A stretch of 64,000 nucleotides of DNA from assembly GCF_036226525.1 (NCBI RefSeq), contig NZ_CP108487.1, positions 3,162,001 to 3,226,000 of the forward strand, given 5' to 3'. The translations under genes were made by a program, and so were the position numbers. Origin of the DNA: Kribbella sp. NBC_01245. Its GTDB lineage: Bacteria > Actinomycetota > Actinomycetes > Propionibacteriales > Kribbellaceae. The notes below the pieces were generated by a model. That model searched no databases. It was not told the DNA's origin and was given only the letters and a program-made list of their open reading frames with translations. How positions within the stretch are numbered: position 1 is the stretch's first letter; every line of letters starts with the position of its first letter. Of the stretch, positions 52,737 to 62,010 are shown one piece after another.

Positions 52737-53618
52737 GTGCCTTCGGAGCTGCAACAGGTCGCCGCCCGACTGTTGGCCGCCCTAGACGAGGTTCCCCGCG
52801 TCGTTCCCTACCTGCACGATCAAGCCAACAAGTACCGTCAAGCAGCCGGATGGGTTGGCAGCCTCAGTAGCAACCAGAATGCTCGTATGGCGGCGACGCA
52901 ACTGGACGCTGCTGCCAGACGATGCGAAGAAGCTGCCAACCACCTCTTACAGGCACATGCCCGCGGACGATCCTGGGTTGAACAGATAGTCAGCGGCGTT
53001 CGCACGGCAGAACCGGCCGGAGGTTCCACCGCCCCGAGGCCCATTGCACCAGTTGGAAGCCCACCAGGCGCACAGCGCCGGCAGAACGAGGACACGGAGA
53101 AGCCGGAAGCCGAGAAGTCCGGCAAACCCGCGGGGGCCGGCGATGACGACAGTCCGAAGGATGGAGCACCGCCAGGGCGACGGATCAGCGACGAAGAAGG
53201 CCACCGGTTACAGCAGACGCTTCCGAACCGCGAAGATTCTGAACTCACCCAGCCGAAGACCCGTGGCAAATGGATCAATGAGAACGGCGAAGAAGAGGAT
53301 CTAGTCAGCGGTCAACACGATGAGTGGTTCCAGAAGGCAACGGACTTCCTGAGGGAGCGCGGAATTCCCCCAAGGAACAGTGATAGCATCACCACCCCGT
53401 CGCATGTCGAGACGAAGTTCGCCATGCGAATGCGCTTGCAAGGCAGAAAACACGAAACCATTATGGTCAATAAATTGCCGTGCCCGGGTAAGTGGGGATG
53501 CCGCGCACTTATTGGCCTCATCCTTCCACCGGGATCTACCCTGACGGTATTCGGTCCAGATGGATTCAAGAAGACATACCCCGTACCTACGTCGGAAGAA
53601 CGGAGCAACGATGAGTAG
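52737..53618 (+). CDS. DddA-like double-stranded DNA cytosine deaminase toxin
   Basis: The 293-aa protein has a helical N-terminus (residues 1-90), a Pro/Glu/Lys-rich linker (90-200) and a C-terminal deaminase domain of the SCP1.201/DddA type: zinc and catalytic residues in HVE (His223, Glu225) and PCPGKWGC (Cys249, Cys255), then LILPPGSTLTVFGPDGFKKTY. Members of this family deaminate cytosine in DNA of rival cells. The linker and helical N-terminus suit a contact- or ESX-delivered polymorphic toxin. The immunity gene overlaps by 8 bp. Confidence 0.85.
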   Translation: MPSELQQVAARLLAALDEVPRVVPYLHDQANKYRQAAGWVGSLSSNQNARMAATQLDAAARRCEEAANHLLQAHARGRSWVEQIVSGVRTAEPAGGSTAPRPIAPVGSPPGAQRRQNEDTEKPEAEKSGKPAGAGDDDSPKDGAPPGRRISDEEGHRLQQTLPNREDSELTQPKTRGKWINENGEEEDLVSGQHDEWFQKATDFLRERGIPPRNSDSITTPSHVETKFAMRMRLQGRKHETIMVNKLPCPGKWGCRALIGLILPPGSTLTVFGPDGFKKTYPVPTSEERSNDE

Positions 53619-54051
53619 GGTGGAAGCATTTTTTAGGCATGAGCACGACGATGCCCCCGTCGTACTCACCAACGCGAACGATGCCGATGCTCTCGTTGAT
53701 GCCCTTCTAGCCGAGACGTTCGACTACTCGGTTGCCACGCTGTACGCGGACGGCCGACCCCTCATGGCCGGGTTACCTGATCATGAGATGCGCATTGCGA
53801 TCAACGCTAAGGCTGAAGTTGGCGGCATCCGCTACGCCGGCGGTGACGATCAGGATGTGAGGTATGTGCCGGGAGCCGTCAGCGAGCGCGGAGAGATGTT
53901 CTATGTGTACGCGACGAACGGCGAGACCTGGCCAAAGGACTCCGAGGTCAGTATCGAGCAGGTCCGTCAGGCCGTCAGGGAGTTTGTCGACGGCAACGGC
54001 TCACGGCCAGGATCGTTCGAGTGGAAAGAGTGGCCCGAAGGCGTCCGCTGA
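53611..54051 (+). CDS. Imm1-family immunity protein for the deaminase toxin
   Basis: The 146-aa protein is acidic and matches the Imm1 pattern: VDALLAETFDYSVATLYADGRP, a central RIAINAKAEVGGIRYAG strand pair and a closing VRQAVREFVDGNGSRPGSFEW. Its ATG lies inside the toxin gene end, which guarantees co-translation of toxin and antidote. Confidence 0.85.
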   Translation: MSRVEAFFRHEHDDAPVVLTNANDADALVDALLAETFDYSVATLYADGRPLMAGLPDHEMRIAINAKAEVGGIRYAGGDDQDVRYVPGAVSERGEMFYVYATNGETWPKDSEVSIEQVRQAVREFVDGNGSRPGSFEWKEWPEGVR

Positions 54052-54540
54052 TAGATCTGGCTGAGTTATCCACAGGCCGCCGACACCATGCTGGCCGCGG
54101 GCCGCGGAAGTCCACCATCCTTGAACTAGCGCGTCCGGCACGTCACCTCGATCAACCAGCCGTCTGCGGCCACAACGAGCCATGCGGGCAAGGAGTCGAA
54201 GAAGGACACCGGACGCGCCCCAGTCGAATGGCAGCTTCACTGGCCACAAGAAGAGGTTCCTGTCTGACCTTGTACCGCCGTACGGGCGCGGCACGAACGA
54301 ACGGAGTGCCCTGGTCTCGAGGATCAGGGCACCCGTCCCGTGTGGGCCTGGGGGGTACGACGCCACACGATGGGGGATTTCGACGGTACGCCGCCAGAGC
54401 GGGTGTGTCCCGCTTCAGCTGTTCGAACCATGCCGATCGTTACCGAGATGCGCGACCGCTCGTCATCCGCAGGCTTGCGGGCGGCGCGTCGCAGCTCGTC
54501 CCCAGAGAAAGCTCCGGAGGGCCCTACGCCGGCTGTCGGC
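54052..54540. other. Gap of ~490 nt with no supported gene
   Basis: Frames on both strands are of low quality. A single TTATCCACA (54066-54074) matches a DnaA box but stands alone. Confidence 0.5.
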
Positions 54541-54873
54541 CTAGTTTGCCGCTTCAAACGCCTCGCGGATCTCGTTCGGTATGCGGCCGCGGTCGTTGAC
54601 CTCATAGCCGTTGGCTCGGGCCCACTCCTTGATGGTGCGGCTATCAGAGCCCACGGTAGTGCGCTTCACTCGGGCACCACGAGAGTTCTTCAACGGCCGA
54701 CCCGCGTCCACGTACGGAGCCAATGCCTTCCGGAGCGCGGCGGCGTTCTTGTTGGTGAGGTCGACCTCGTAGGTCTTGCCGTCCAAGGCGAAGGTGATGG
54801 TGTCCCCCTTGCCAGCTGGGATGTCGGTGCCATCCAGGTCGTCGGTGAGCTGAATTTCTACGCGTTGCGCCAT
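54541..54873 (-). CDS. lsr2: Lsr2-type nucleoid-associated protein
   Basis: A 110-aa protein with the Lsr2 N-terminal dimerisation domain (VEIQLTDDLDGTDIPAG, YEVDLTNKNAAALRKAL) and the C-terminal AT-hook-like DNA-binding domain (IKEWARANGYEVNDRGRIP, where RGR is the minor-groove motif). It binds and silences AT-rich foreign DNA. Being inside an AT-richer island it may be the element's own silencer rather than the chromosomal copy. ATG 54873 was chosen over TTG 54879. Confidence 0.93.
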   Translation of the reverse strand: MAQRVEIQLTDDLDGTDIPAGKGDTITFALDGKTYEVDLTNKNAAALRKALAPYVDAGRPLKNSRGARVKRTTVGSDSRTIKEWARANGYEVNDRGRIPNEIREAFEAAN

Positions 54874-55087
54874 GGCCAAAAGAATAACCTACGCCACAGC
54901 ACACCAACGCGGACCAAGTCGTCAGGTCACGTCGAGATTAAGGCTTCACAGGAAGTTCGTCCCACATCCGGTATTAGGGCTAGGCCACCATCAACGGGCC
55001 GAGAATTCACCACTCGCCCACCTCCCCAAGCTGGAGGAAACCTAGGACTTTACGGCAATATCCGATTATGGGACAATGTAAGAAGTT

Positions 55088-55513
55088 GTGGAATACGATG
55101 TAACACCGGAACGAGAAACGCCTGTAGCCGATCCAATAGATCTGCGTCAGTTTTCGTCGGAAGAAATAGTTGAGTTGAACGACGCACTGACAGCGGCAGG
55201 TGCGGAACGTCTACTTGAGCGTCTCGATCGAGCACTTGAGATGCTGCCACTGGTTGATCTAGGCAAGGCACGTGAAGTGTGCGAACTTTTCACACAGAGC
55301 GATGTAGAGGAAAATCGTCAGAGCGCCGCAGCCCTTCTGCCGCAGCTAGCAGAACTAGATCCCGTCGCTGCTCAACGGTTATGGCAGGATCTTCTTGCCC
55401 AAGAAGATGAAGCGCTGAACGCCGAGATCAGAATGCAGATTCGCGACGCAATAAGAGATGGCGGCTTGTCGTCTGATCAAGTTCCACCTTCGTTGAGGCC
55501 GACGGATATTTAG
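55088..55513 (+). CDS. Acidic helical hypothetical protein
   Basis: The 141-aa protein starts at GTG (MEYDVTPERETPVADPIDL) and is helical and acidic, with HEAT-like pairs (ALEMLPLVDLGKAREVCELF, AAALLPQLAELDPVAAQRLW). It converges on the STAND NTPase gene with a 4-bp overlap. Family unknown. Lower GC than the host average suggests it belongs to the same imported block. Confidence 0.55.
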   Translation: MEYDVTPERETPVADPIDLRQFSSEEIVELNDALTAAGAERLLERLDRALEMLPLVDLGKAREVCELFTQSDVEENRQSAAALLPQLAELDPVAAQRLWQDLLAQEDEALNAEIRMQIRDAIRDGGLSSDQVPPSLRPTDI

Positions 55514-58398
55514 ACGTTGACTACTAGGAGGGTTGTTAGCGGCATCGACTGATCAAGTAACCCCTGAGCGGTTGGCTCGAGAGACAGTACCGACCCCCTC
55601 GCCTCCTCAAGCTTAACTATCGTACTCATAGAGTTCTGAGCCAACTTCTTCTCGCCCATCACCACCGCAATACTCAGATGAACTAGATATGCTTCGATGG
55701 CCAAGAAGTATCTGCGGTCTTCGGTACATGCTGTTCCAATCGCATGCGCCTCTGCAAGATCTGCTCTCGTTTGACGTGCCGCAATCAATCGGAGCTTGAT
55801 TGCGAGTAGGCGGCTTCGATGTAGCAGCGCGGAATCATCGTACTTTTTTGCCTTGGCCTCAATCGAGTCCATCATCTCGGAGTATTCCTCGATTAGTTCC
55901 ACCTTCCCCATTGCCATCCAACCGAGGTATATCATCGCGGTCAGGTTTACTGAAGGGATCATGCGATCATGCGCGGTCATGAAGGCCAATCCGATAGCTG
56001 AGTCGGAATGTCCAACAATCATTTCCTGACCAGTTTCAGGGTGTGTTGACACTTCGCCGACAAGGACGTCGTTCTTTAGAATGATGCGTGCGGCAATATG
56101 ATGGAATCGCGCCATCAAGGTCTTGTCAGCCAAGAGCATCGGCTCATTCGCCACCAAACTTCGCAGTTCATCAAGAAACCTATATGCATCGGAAAGTTTT
56201 CCGTCGTTAACAGCTAGATCCGCCTGGTTCAGCTGACTCGCAAGGATGCCTCGAACCGCCGACCTCTTGTCGCTGTTCCACAAGAGCGCATACGATTTCC
56301 CCGAAAGATCGAACAAGCTCTTTGCTCTGCCCCAAGAATTCGTCGCCTGGCAGATCTCTCCAGCAGCCGAAAGGGCATCTCCCATAGTGCGCGGCATACT
56401 AGTGGCATTCGGATGTCCGATAAGTTTTATATACAACTTTATCCCGGTCACCGCTTCACTGAAATTTCCTGCGCCTATGAACGCTCGGATCATTTCCAGG
56501 TGCATCGTCATGTCTCGCTTACCAAACTTCTCGCCTCCCGAAGACCTGGACGGCTCTTCTAAGGCGTCCATGTCCTCCAGGGTGGCTGCATAATCGGCAG
56601 GCCGGGTTACTCCCAGCCGGAAGCCCGCCCCCAGAGCACCGTACAGAGCGTGGTTGGCTTCTCCGCGATTCAGCGGTTGGATCCTAGCCCATGTCATATT
56701 CGCGTACACGAGTCTGATTGCCCGCTCTCGGTCGCCAGCTTGACTGAGGCCAGTAATCGCATGCCGAATCTCTACACCATTAATCCAACCTGGCCGCCCA
56801 TCTGTTTTGACGTCCCATCCGGCAAAAAGACTCATGAGGATCTCGACCACATGAGGCAGAGCCGTTGTGGCAATACCGGATAATGTTCCATGTCTAACGT
56901 TCGGGTTGAACAAAATTGCGAACGTATCATGAAGCGCAACGCAGTCCTTCATCGCATTATCGCGGCCCGCGCTGCGAATGATGCGTGAGGTCAATCGATG
57001 AATGTCAATACCGCGAGCCGTCGTCTTGATCAACCTATTTGACCGAAGCACCCTGATAGCCGCATTTGCTCTTGCCTGGGCCACATCCACGTCGGGTATC
57101 TCAACCCGGAGTGCAAGCGCGAACGTGACCGGGAGTACTGGCACGTCATACCCTGCTGTCTGACTTATTAGATGGATCAATTGGACCGCATCTGGACTCT
57201 TACCCTCAAGCCGCGCCAATGTCTGAGCATAGATTGTCGCGAGAGCTCTTTCACCATCGTCGTCGGAATTCAGCGCCAATCCGGCATCAATGGTCAACAA
57301 TCGAACATACTCGCTAACCGACGGAGCATCCTCTTCTTGCAGGCGTAGGCACGCTTGTTCGATTGCGAGAGGCTTACCGGCCAACGTTTCAGTCAAGAGA
57401 TCAAGCGCCGCTGCCTCTATATCTGGCAGATAGTGTCTGAAAATGCTATCCGTCTGATCGCGGTGAAGCGTATCGACCTCGATCGTGACATGTGGCACCT
57501 GGCGAGGTACGACCTTCGGCGTGCTAGTGATCAAGCATCGGACAGTAGAGCTGGCGACGATATCTTTTACTAGCTGCCATTCTGCGACATCGTCAAGAAG
57601 GACCACCCTCGGCGACGACTCCGAATTCAGCAAAGCCGACAGGGCTTGTCGTAGCTCAACCTCCGACGACCCAATCTCGCGCACGCCAAACCGTGCTAGC
57701 TCTCGCACCATACTTGCCAACAGCGCAGTGGGTGAGCTCGCATGCACTTCAAACCTGTGCTGGGAGAGAGGGAACATCTCCTTGAGGAATTCCTGCGCCA
57801 ATCTAGACTTTCCGTTCCCGGAATCGCCCGTCAGCTCGATTATCTGCTGCCCATCTGCCACGTAATCCTGTAGCCGGCGGTGATAGCTGCTTCGCCGAGC
57901 GTATGGGGTCTGGCCGAACTCTTCGCTCTCAACCAGTTCCGGTCCCGATGCTCGCCCTTCAGGATCGCGCGATCGTAGGATCGCAAGCTGGACGATAGCC
58001 TCGGCCAGCGAACGCCGCGCCTTAGCGTCCCGCCGCTGAATTGCCTTGCGGCTGGTACCCGCGCGCTCGCCGAACTTCTCACGAACCGCGTCGCGCCGGT
58101 CATCCGGCAACCCGCTACGCATCGTGACGCCGAACAGCAAATCTGCCCGCGCCCGCATGTCAACGTCCTCTACAAGAGGGAGGGCCAAGGCAAGCAACCG
58201 ATGTATACGAGTTCCTACAGAGGACTCAAGTGGCACATGACATCGATCCGCGTACTCGACGAGTCTGGTCAGTTCTAGAGCTGGCAGCCCACCTTCGCCC
58301 TCGACCCGGAGGACGTCCCGCTCCTGCACCCTCCCGAGCTCCTGAACCAGATCTTTCAAGTCGGCATACGCGTCGTTCATGTCCGGCATGGCACCCAT
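55510..58398 (-). CDS. STAND-type NTPase with helical repeats
   Basis: The 962-aa protein has an N-terminal helical region (residues 1-160), an NTPase core with Walker A GDSGNGKS (191-198) and Walker B RVVLLDD (264-270), a winged-helix-like part and a long C-terminal repeat region (TPR-type, ~520-960). This is the STAND layout used by bacterial immune sensors and by some regulators. No known effector domain is recognisable at either end. Likely start ATG 58398 or 58389. Atypical codon use and location in a defence island favour an immune role, which is an inference. Confidence 0.8.
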   Translation of the reverse strand: MGAMPDMNDAYADLKDLVQELGRVQERDVLRVEGEGGLPALELTRLVEYADRCHVPLESSVGTRIHRLLALALPLVEDVDMRARADLLFGVTMRSGLPDDRRDAVREKFGERAGTSRKAIQRRDAKARRSLAEAIVQLAILRSRDPEGRASGPELVESEEFGQTPYARRSSYHRRLQDYVADGQQIIELTGDSGNGKSRLAQEFLKEMFPLSQHRFEVHASSPTALLASMVRELARFGVREIGSSEVELRQALSALLNSESSPRVVLLDDVAEWQLVKDIVASSTVRCLITSTPKVVPRQVPHVTIEVDTLHRDQTDSIFRHYLPDIEAAALDLLTETLAGKPLAIEQACLRLQEEDAPSVSEYVRLLTIDAGLALNSDDDGERALATIYAQTLARLEGKSPDAVQLIHLISQTAGYDVPVLPVTFALALRVEIPDVDVAQARANAAIRVLRSNRLIKTTARGIDIHRLTSRIIRSAGRDNAMKDCVALHDTFAILFNPNVRHGTLSGIATTALPHVVEILMSLFAGWDVKTDGRPGWINGVEIRHAITGLSQAGDRERAIRLVYANMTWARIQPLNRGEANHALYGALGAGFRLGVTRPADYAATLEDMDALEEPSRSSGGEKFGKRDMTMHLEMIRAFIGAGNFSEAVTGIKLYIKLIGHPNATSMPRTMGDALSAAGEICQATNSWGRAKSLFDLSGKSYALLWNSDKRSAVRGILASQLNQADLAVNDGKLSDAYRFLDELRSLVANEPMLLADKTLMARFHHIAARIILKNDVLVGEVSTHPETGQEMIVGHSDSAIGLAFMTAHDRMIPSVNLTAMIYLGWMAMGKVELIEEYSEMMDSIEAKAKKYDDSALLHRSRLLAIKLRLIAARQTRADLAEAHAIGTACTEDRRYFLAIEAYLVHLSIAVVMGEKKLAQNSMSTIVKLEEARGSVLSLEPTAQGLLDQSMPLTTLLVVNV

Positions 58399-58511
58399 AG
58401 TGTCCGACAGCTGTCCGGGTCAGCTAGGGCCAAGTGTCCGGTCCAGTCGCGACCGTCGCATCACTAACGAGCACCCCGCTCGATAGATGAGCGATTCGGG
58501 ACGGTATCGAC

Positions 58512-59321
58512 ATGGCCCCCATCCCCTCGACCAACGCCCTCACACGCGCACTCCATGCGCTAGTCGCGTTGGTCTGCCTACTCTGGGCGCTCGCCGGCTG
58601 TGGTTCAGCTCCGGCTGGCGCAGGCGACCTCGCCCGTGACAAGGAAATCCTGAAGACCTGCCCCAAGGACAAGGGGCTCGCCAGCAAGGTCGACCTGGAT
58701 GTCAGCGGCAGCGGCCGGACGCCGGAGCTGGACGCCGCGCGCCTCGACATCATCAAGCAGAACGCGCGCCTGACCGCGATCTGCGGCGGGCATCTGCTTG
58801 TGACGGTGTTCTCGGCCACCAGCGCGGCGACCGTCGCCCTGTACGACGGCGAACTCAAGCTCGACGGCGCGACCGACAACGCTCGCCTGCGCCGCGTCTC
58901 CAAGCTGGTCGACGACATCAGCACGAAGGTGACCGAGGCCTACCCGCCGGCCATCAAGAAGGTGTCGCCAGCCCACAGCGACATCACCGCGCAGTTCCGG
59001 TTAGCGGCCGAGTACCGCAACCAGCTGGGCACGGCGTATCGCCTGCGCCTCGTCATCCTGACCGACGGCTTGCAAACGGTCGGTAAGGGCGTTACCAAGC
59101 CGATCGCCATGGGTGAAGCCCGCAAGATCGGCGCGACGGTCCTGGTCCCCCGCTTGCCGGACGCCTCGGTGACCGTAGCGGGCATCGGCAAGGTCGCCAG
59201 CGGCTCCGCACCGTCCTCGGCACTGACCAACGCCCTGATCGGCTTCTGGGACGGCGTCTGCCACAAGACCGGCGCCGCGTCGTGCACCACCGTTACCGAC
59301 TACGCCGCGACGGGCCGGTGA
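58512..59321 (+). CDS. VWA-like lipoprotein
   Basis: The 269-aa product has a lipoprotein signal (ALVCLLWALAGC; lipidated Cys30) and a von Willebrand A-like domain with the MIDAS motif DVSGS (63-67), RLRLVILTDGLQT and a closing IGFWDGVC helix. It is first in a five-gene operon, each linked by a GTGA or similar overlap. Together with the cytosolic VWA protein it suggests a membrane-spanning complex. Confidence 0.8.
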   Translation: MAPIPSTNALTRALHALVALVCLLWALAGCGSAPAGAGDLARDKEILKTCPKDKGLASKVDLDVSGSGRTPELDAARLDIIKQNARLTAICGGHLLVTVFSATSAATVALYDGELKLDGATDNARLRRVSKLVDDISTKVTEAYPPAIKKVSPAHSDITAQFRLAAEYRNQLGTAYRLRLVILTDGLQTVGKGVTKPIAMGEARKIGATVLVPRLPDASVTVAGIGKVASGSAPSSALTNALIGFWDGVCHKTGAASCTTVTDYAATGR

Positions 59322-60391
59322 TCGCGGTGGCTCGCCATGCGAACTACGACGGCTGGCAACAAGCCCGGGACGACGCCGACAGCGACATCATGCAGCAGAT
59401 CGACAAGGCCACGGCCGTTGCTCAACCCGGCGATGTCCATGAGTACTGGATCGAGCAAAGGAACAAGGCCCACGGCAACGAACAGCATGAGTTGTCCGCT
59501 GCCCAGGGAGAGGCCGATCTGCGCCCCCACCAAGCCGCAGCGGCAGGACTCGGGATGCAGGTGGCAGCGAAGACAGCGATTCTGGAACGACGCCTCGCGA
59601 GTGTCGACAACGCGATGGCCCGCCACGAGCATGCTGTCAACACGTTGAAGGCCCTAACCCGGCGAGATCGTTCGGCTTGGTATCGGTACCTCACCGGTCT
59701 CGTCGTTCTGGCCCTCGGTGACACCGCCGGAATCCTTGGGGCGGCGATCAGCCTGGGCGAATACCCGATCGTTGCCTTTGGGCAAGCGCTGGCCGTCGGT
59801 TTCGCCGGAGTGGTCAGCGGTCAGGCCGGTGCCGACTTGAAGGATCTGCGGATGTCTCGTCAGCGCCGACGAGACGCAGACAGCTTGAGTGAGGACGAGG
59901 CGCGCTATCGCCACCTGTTCGGTGGGATGGAGGCCGGCGTCAACATCATGAAGACTGTCGGCTTCATCAGCGTCATGGTCGTGGTCATCATCGCGATGGG
60001 CATCGTCACCTTGAGGCTGTCCGTCGAAGGCATGGCCTCGGGCATCGCGTTCGGCGCCATGGCAGCGGCCACGGCCCTCGGCTCGTTCGTGTCCACCTAC
60101 AGCTATGCCGATGACGTGGCCGACCTGCTGGCATCTCTCGAACGCAGCCTCAAGAAGGCGATTGCCGACTACGACAAGCTCGCATCGTCGCGGGTGTTCA
60201 TTCACCAGGCTGAAGCGATCGAAATGGCCAAGTCCTTGCGGACGGAGCACGCCCACCGCGGTGAGGCCGCAAGGTGGTATCTGATCGCTCTGGCAAAACA
60301 TGTCCTGACTCGCAATACCGGTGTCGCCGGACATGGTGTCGGTCCGAAGCCACTCAGTACGGGACGGCGGCTGCGGGGTGATCGCAAGTGA
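59318..60391 (+). CDS. Hypothetical multi-pass membrane protein
   Basis: A 357-aa protein with a long charged N-terminal coiled-coil (residues ~45-118), four membrane segments in two pairs (~124-146, 150-170 and 213-233, 238-260) and a C-terminal cytosolic helix. GTG 59318 overlaps the lipoprotein stop. No family recognised; the paired helices suggest a scaffold linking the lipoprotein to the cytosolic VWA protein. Confidence 0.72.
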   Translation: MIAVARHANYDGWQQARDDADSDIMQQIDKATAVAQPGDVHEYWIEQRNKAHGNEQHELSAAQGEADLRPHQAAAAGLGMQVAAKTAILERRLASVDNAMARHEHAVNTLKALTRRDRSAWYRYLTGLVVLALGDTAGILGAAISLGEYPIVAFGQALAVGFAGVVSGQAGADLKDLRMSRQRRRDADSLSEDEARYRHLFGGMEAGVNIMKTVGFISVMVVVIIAMGIVTLRLSVEGMASGIAFGAMAAATALGSFVSTYSYADDVADLLASLERSLKKAIADYDKLASSRVFIHQAEAIEMAKSLRTEHAHRGEAARWYLIALAKHVLTRNTGVAGHGVGPKPLSTGRRLRGDRK

Positions 60392-61128
60392 TCCGCGCAG
60401 AACTCTTGAAGGCTCGGCTGGCTCGAGCCGAACTACGTTGGACCTCCGGACCCAGTAAGCGGGTCCGGAGAAACCCGATCACCTACACCCTCGGGAACCC
60501 TGGCCGGCCCGCCAAGGAGCCGACGCTCCTGATCGTCATCGCGGACGATTCCGGCTCGGTCATCGGGCCGACCGGTGCCGATCCGGTCTCCAATCGGTAC
60601 GAGGAGGCCCGCCGTGCTTTTGAAGCCGTCGTCCGGCGCGGCGGCAAACATGAGCTCGGTGCGGTCCACCACTTCGATACCCCAACCAGTGGAGACGTCT
60701 CTCCGGTTCCTTTAACCAGCGCTGGACTCAAGCAACTCGATGCCGGGCTTCGAGTGCCCCCCGACGCCCGGGGCTGCAGCAACCTCGGCCCGTCTCTGAA
60801 AGCGGGCATCGAACTCGCGGAGGCTCACCCGGAGCACCGCGCGACCCTGGTCATCCTGAGCGATTTCCAGCTATTCGATGTCGACATGGACCAGGTGCTC
60901 ACCGACCTGGCCGAGTTCCCCGGCGACGTGCACGCGGTTGTTCTGGGTGGCACACAGGTCGACGGGCTCATGCATGAGCGGATCCAAATCAGCCACGCGA
61001 GCTATACCGATTCGCCCGGCACCGTCGCCCGGGCCGTCTTCGCAAGCCTGACCACGCATCGGCCCGGCAGCCGGCCTGCGCCGATCCCCATTGCTTCAAA
61101 CAACCAGCAACGGAGAACCAATTCGTGA
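60388..61128 (+). CDS. Cytosolic VWA-domain protein
   Basis: The 246-aa protein has a VWA fold with MIDAS DDSGS (residues 53-57), a conserved Thr-side loop and TLVILSDFQLFD as the third metal-site strand. No signal peptide. It starts at GTG inside the previous stop and overlaps the MT-A70 gene by 4 bp. In other systems VWA proteins assemble with AAA ATPases or membrane partners; here the partner ATPase is not evident. Confidence 0.8.
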   Translation: MIRAELLKARLARAELRWTSGPSKRVRRNPITYTLGNPGRPAKEPTLLIVIADDSGSVIGPTGADPVSNRYEEARRAFEAVVRRGGKHELGAVHHFDTPTSGDVSPVPLTSAGLKQLDAGLRVPPDARGCSNLGPSLKAGIELAEAHPEHRATLVILSDFQLFDVDMDQVLTDLAEFPGDVHAVVLGGTQVDGLMHERIQISHASYTDSPGTVARAVFASLTTHRPGSRPAPIPIASNNQQRRTNS

Positions 61129-61724
61129 ACGCCAAAACGAGTTCGTCCACGAAGTTCCGCACCATCCTGGCTGACCCGCCCTGGGACATTGAGCAGAAGG
61201 GCGCGCGAGGGGCAGCTCAGCACTACTCCCTCATGACGCTCAAGCGGATCAAGGCGATGCCCATCCGCGACCTTGCCGCCGAGGATGCGCACCTGTGGTT
61301 GTGGGTCACCAACGCGACCCTGCGCGACGGGTACGACGTGGCCGAGGCCTGGGGCTTTACGGTTCGCTCGCCGCTCACCTGGGTCAAGTTCCGGCTCGGG
61401 CTCGGCAACTACCTCAGGAACTCTACCGAGCACCTGTTGTTTGCAACGCGTGGGCGAGCGCCGGTCAACTTTCGGAGCCAGCCGACATGGATCAACGCAC
61501 CGGTTCAGGACCACTCGCACAAACCCGAAGAGCAATACGCCCTCATCGAGCGCATCTCGGACGGGCCGTACCTGGAGTTGTTCGCCCGCAGGCGACCTCC
61601 GTCAGCCGCGCCGTGGTCGGTCTGGGGCAACCAAATCACGGCCGACATCACCATCCCCGGCTACCCGGTGAGCTCTGACAGCGTCCGGAATGACGCGAAA
61701 GGTGGTGAGCGCCATGACAGATAA
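61125..61724 (+). CDS. MT-A70-family adenine methyltransferase
   Basis: The 199-aa protein has the catalytic DPPW (residues 17-20) in FRTILADPPWDIEQ, the HLWLWVTNATLRDG strand, and a SAM-binding PYLELFARRRP near the end, the order of MT-A70 (class beta) enzymes. Bacterial members methylate adenine in DNA and are common on phages and plasmids. The fourth gene of the VWA operon. Confidence 0.9.
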   Translation: MNAKTSSSTKFRTILADPPWDIEQKGARGAAQHYSLMTLKRIKAMPIRDLAAEDAHLWLWVTNATLRDGYDVAEAWGFTVRSPLTWVKFRLGLGNYLRNSTEHLLFATRGRAPVNFRSQPTWINAPVQDHSHKPEEQYALIERISDGPYLELFARRRPPSAAPWSVWGNQITADITIPGYPVSSDSVRNDAKGGERHDR

Positions 61725-61917
61725 GAGCGACCCGTCGAAGGATCCGCTCCGCTGGCTGTGGCGCGGCAGCCTCGTCCTCTTCGCCACTTCAATACTGCTC
61801 AACCTGGCCGTCAGCTTCCTCCGCCCGATCATGCCGTGGCTCATCGGCGGCGTCATCCTCGGCATCGTGCTGTGGGTCGCCGTCCTCATCATCCGATGGC
61901 GGCAGTCACGTTGGTGA
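61714..61917 (+). CDS. Small membrane protein
   Basis: A 67-aa protein (MTDKSDPSKDPLRWLWRGSL) with two hydrophobic segments (LVLFATSILLNLAVSFL and WLIGGVILGIVLWVAVLII). AAAGGTGG precedes ATG 61714, and the start overlaps the methyltransferase by 11 bp. Small membrane partners of this type end many actinobacterial conjugation operons. Confidence 0.65.
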   Translation: MTDKSDPSKDPLRWLWRGSLVLFATSILLNLAVSFLRPIMPWLIGGVILGIVLWVAVLIIRWRQSRW

Positions 61918-62010
61918 TTTGTAGTCGAATTTGTTGCACCAAATCAACACCTCTTTTCTAGAGACATTCCTGTTCTTATCGGTGTTGTGGAATACGCAAA
62001 TACTATTGGC

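Noticed and set aside
54066..54074. DnaA-box match TTATCCACA
   Set aside because: Single copy without a cluster, AT-rich unwinding region or replication genes nearby.
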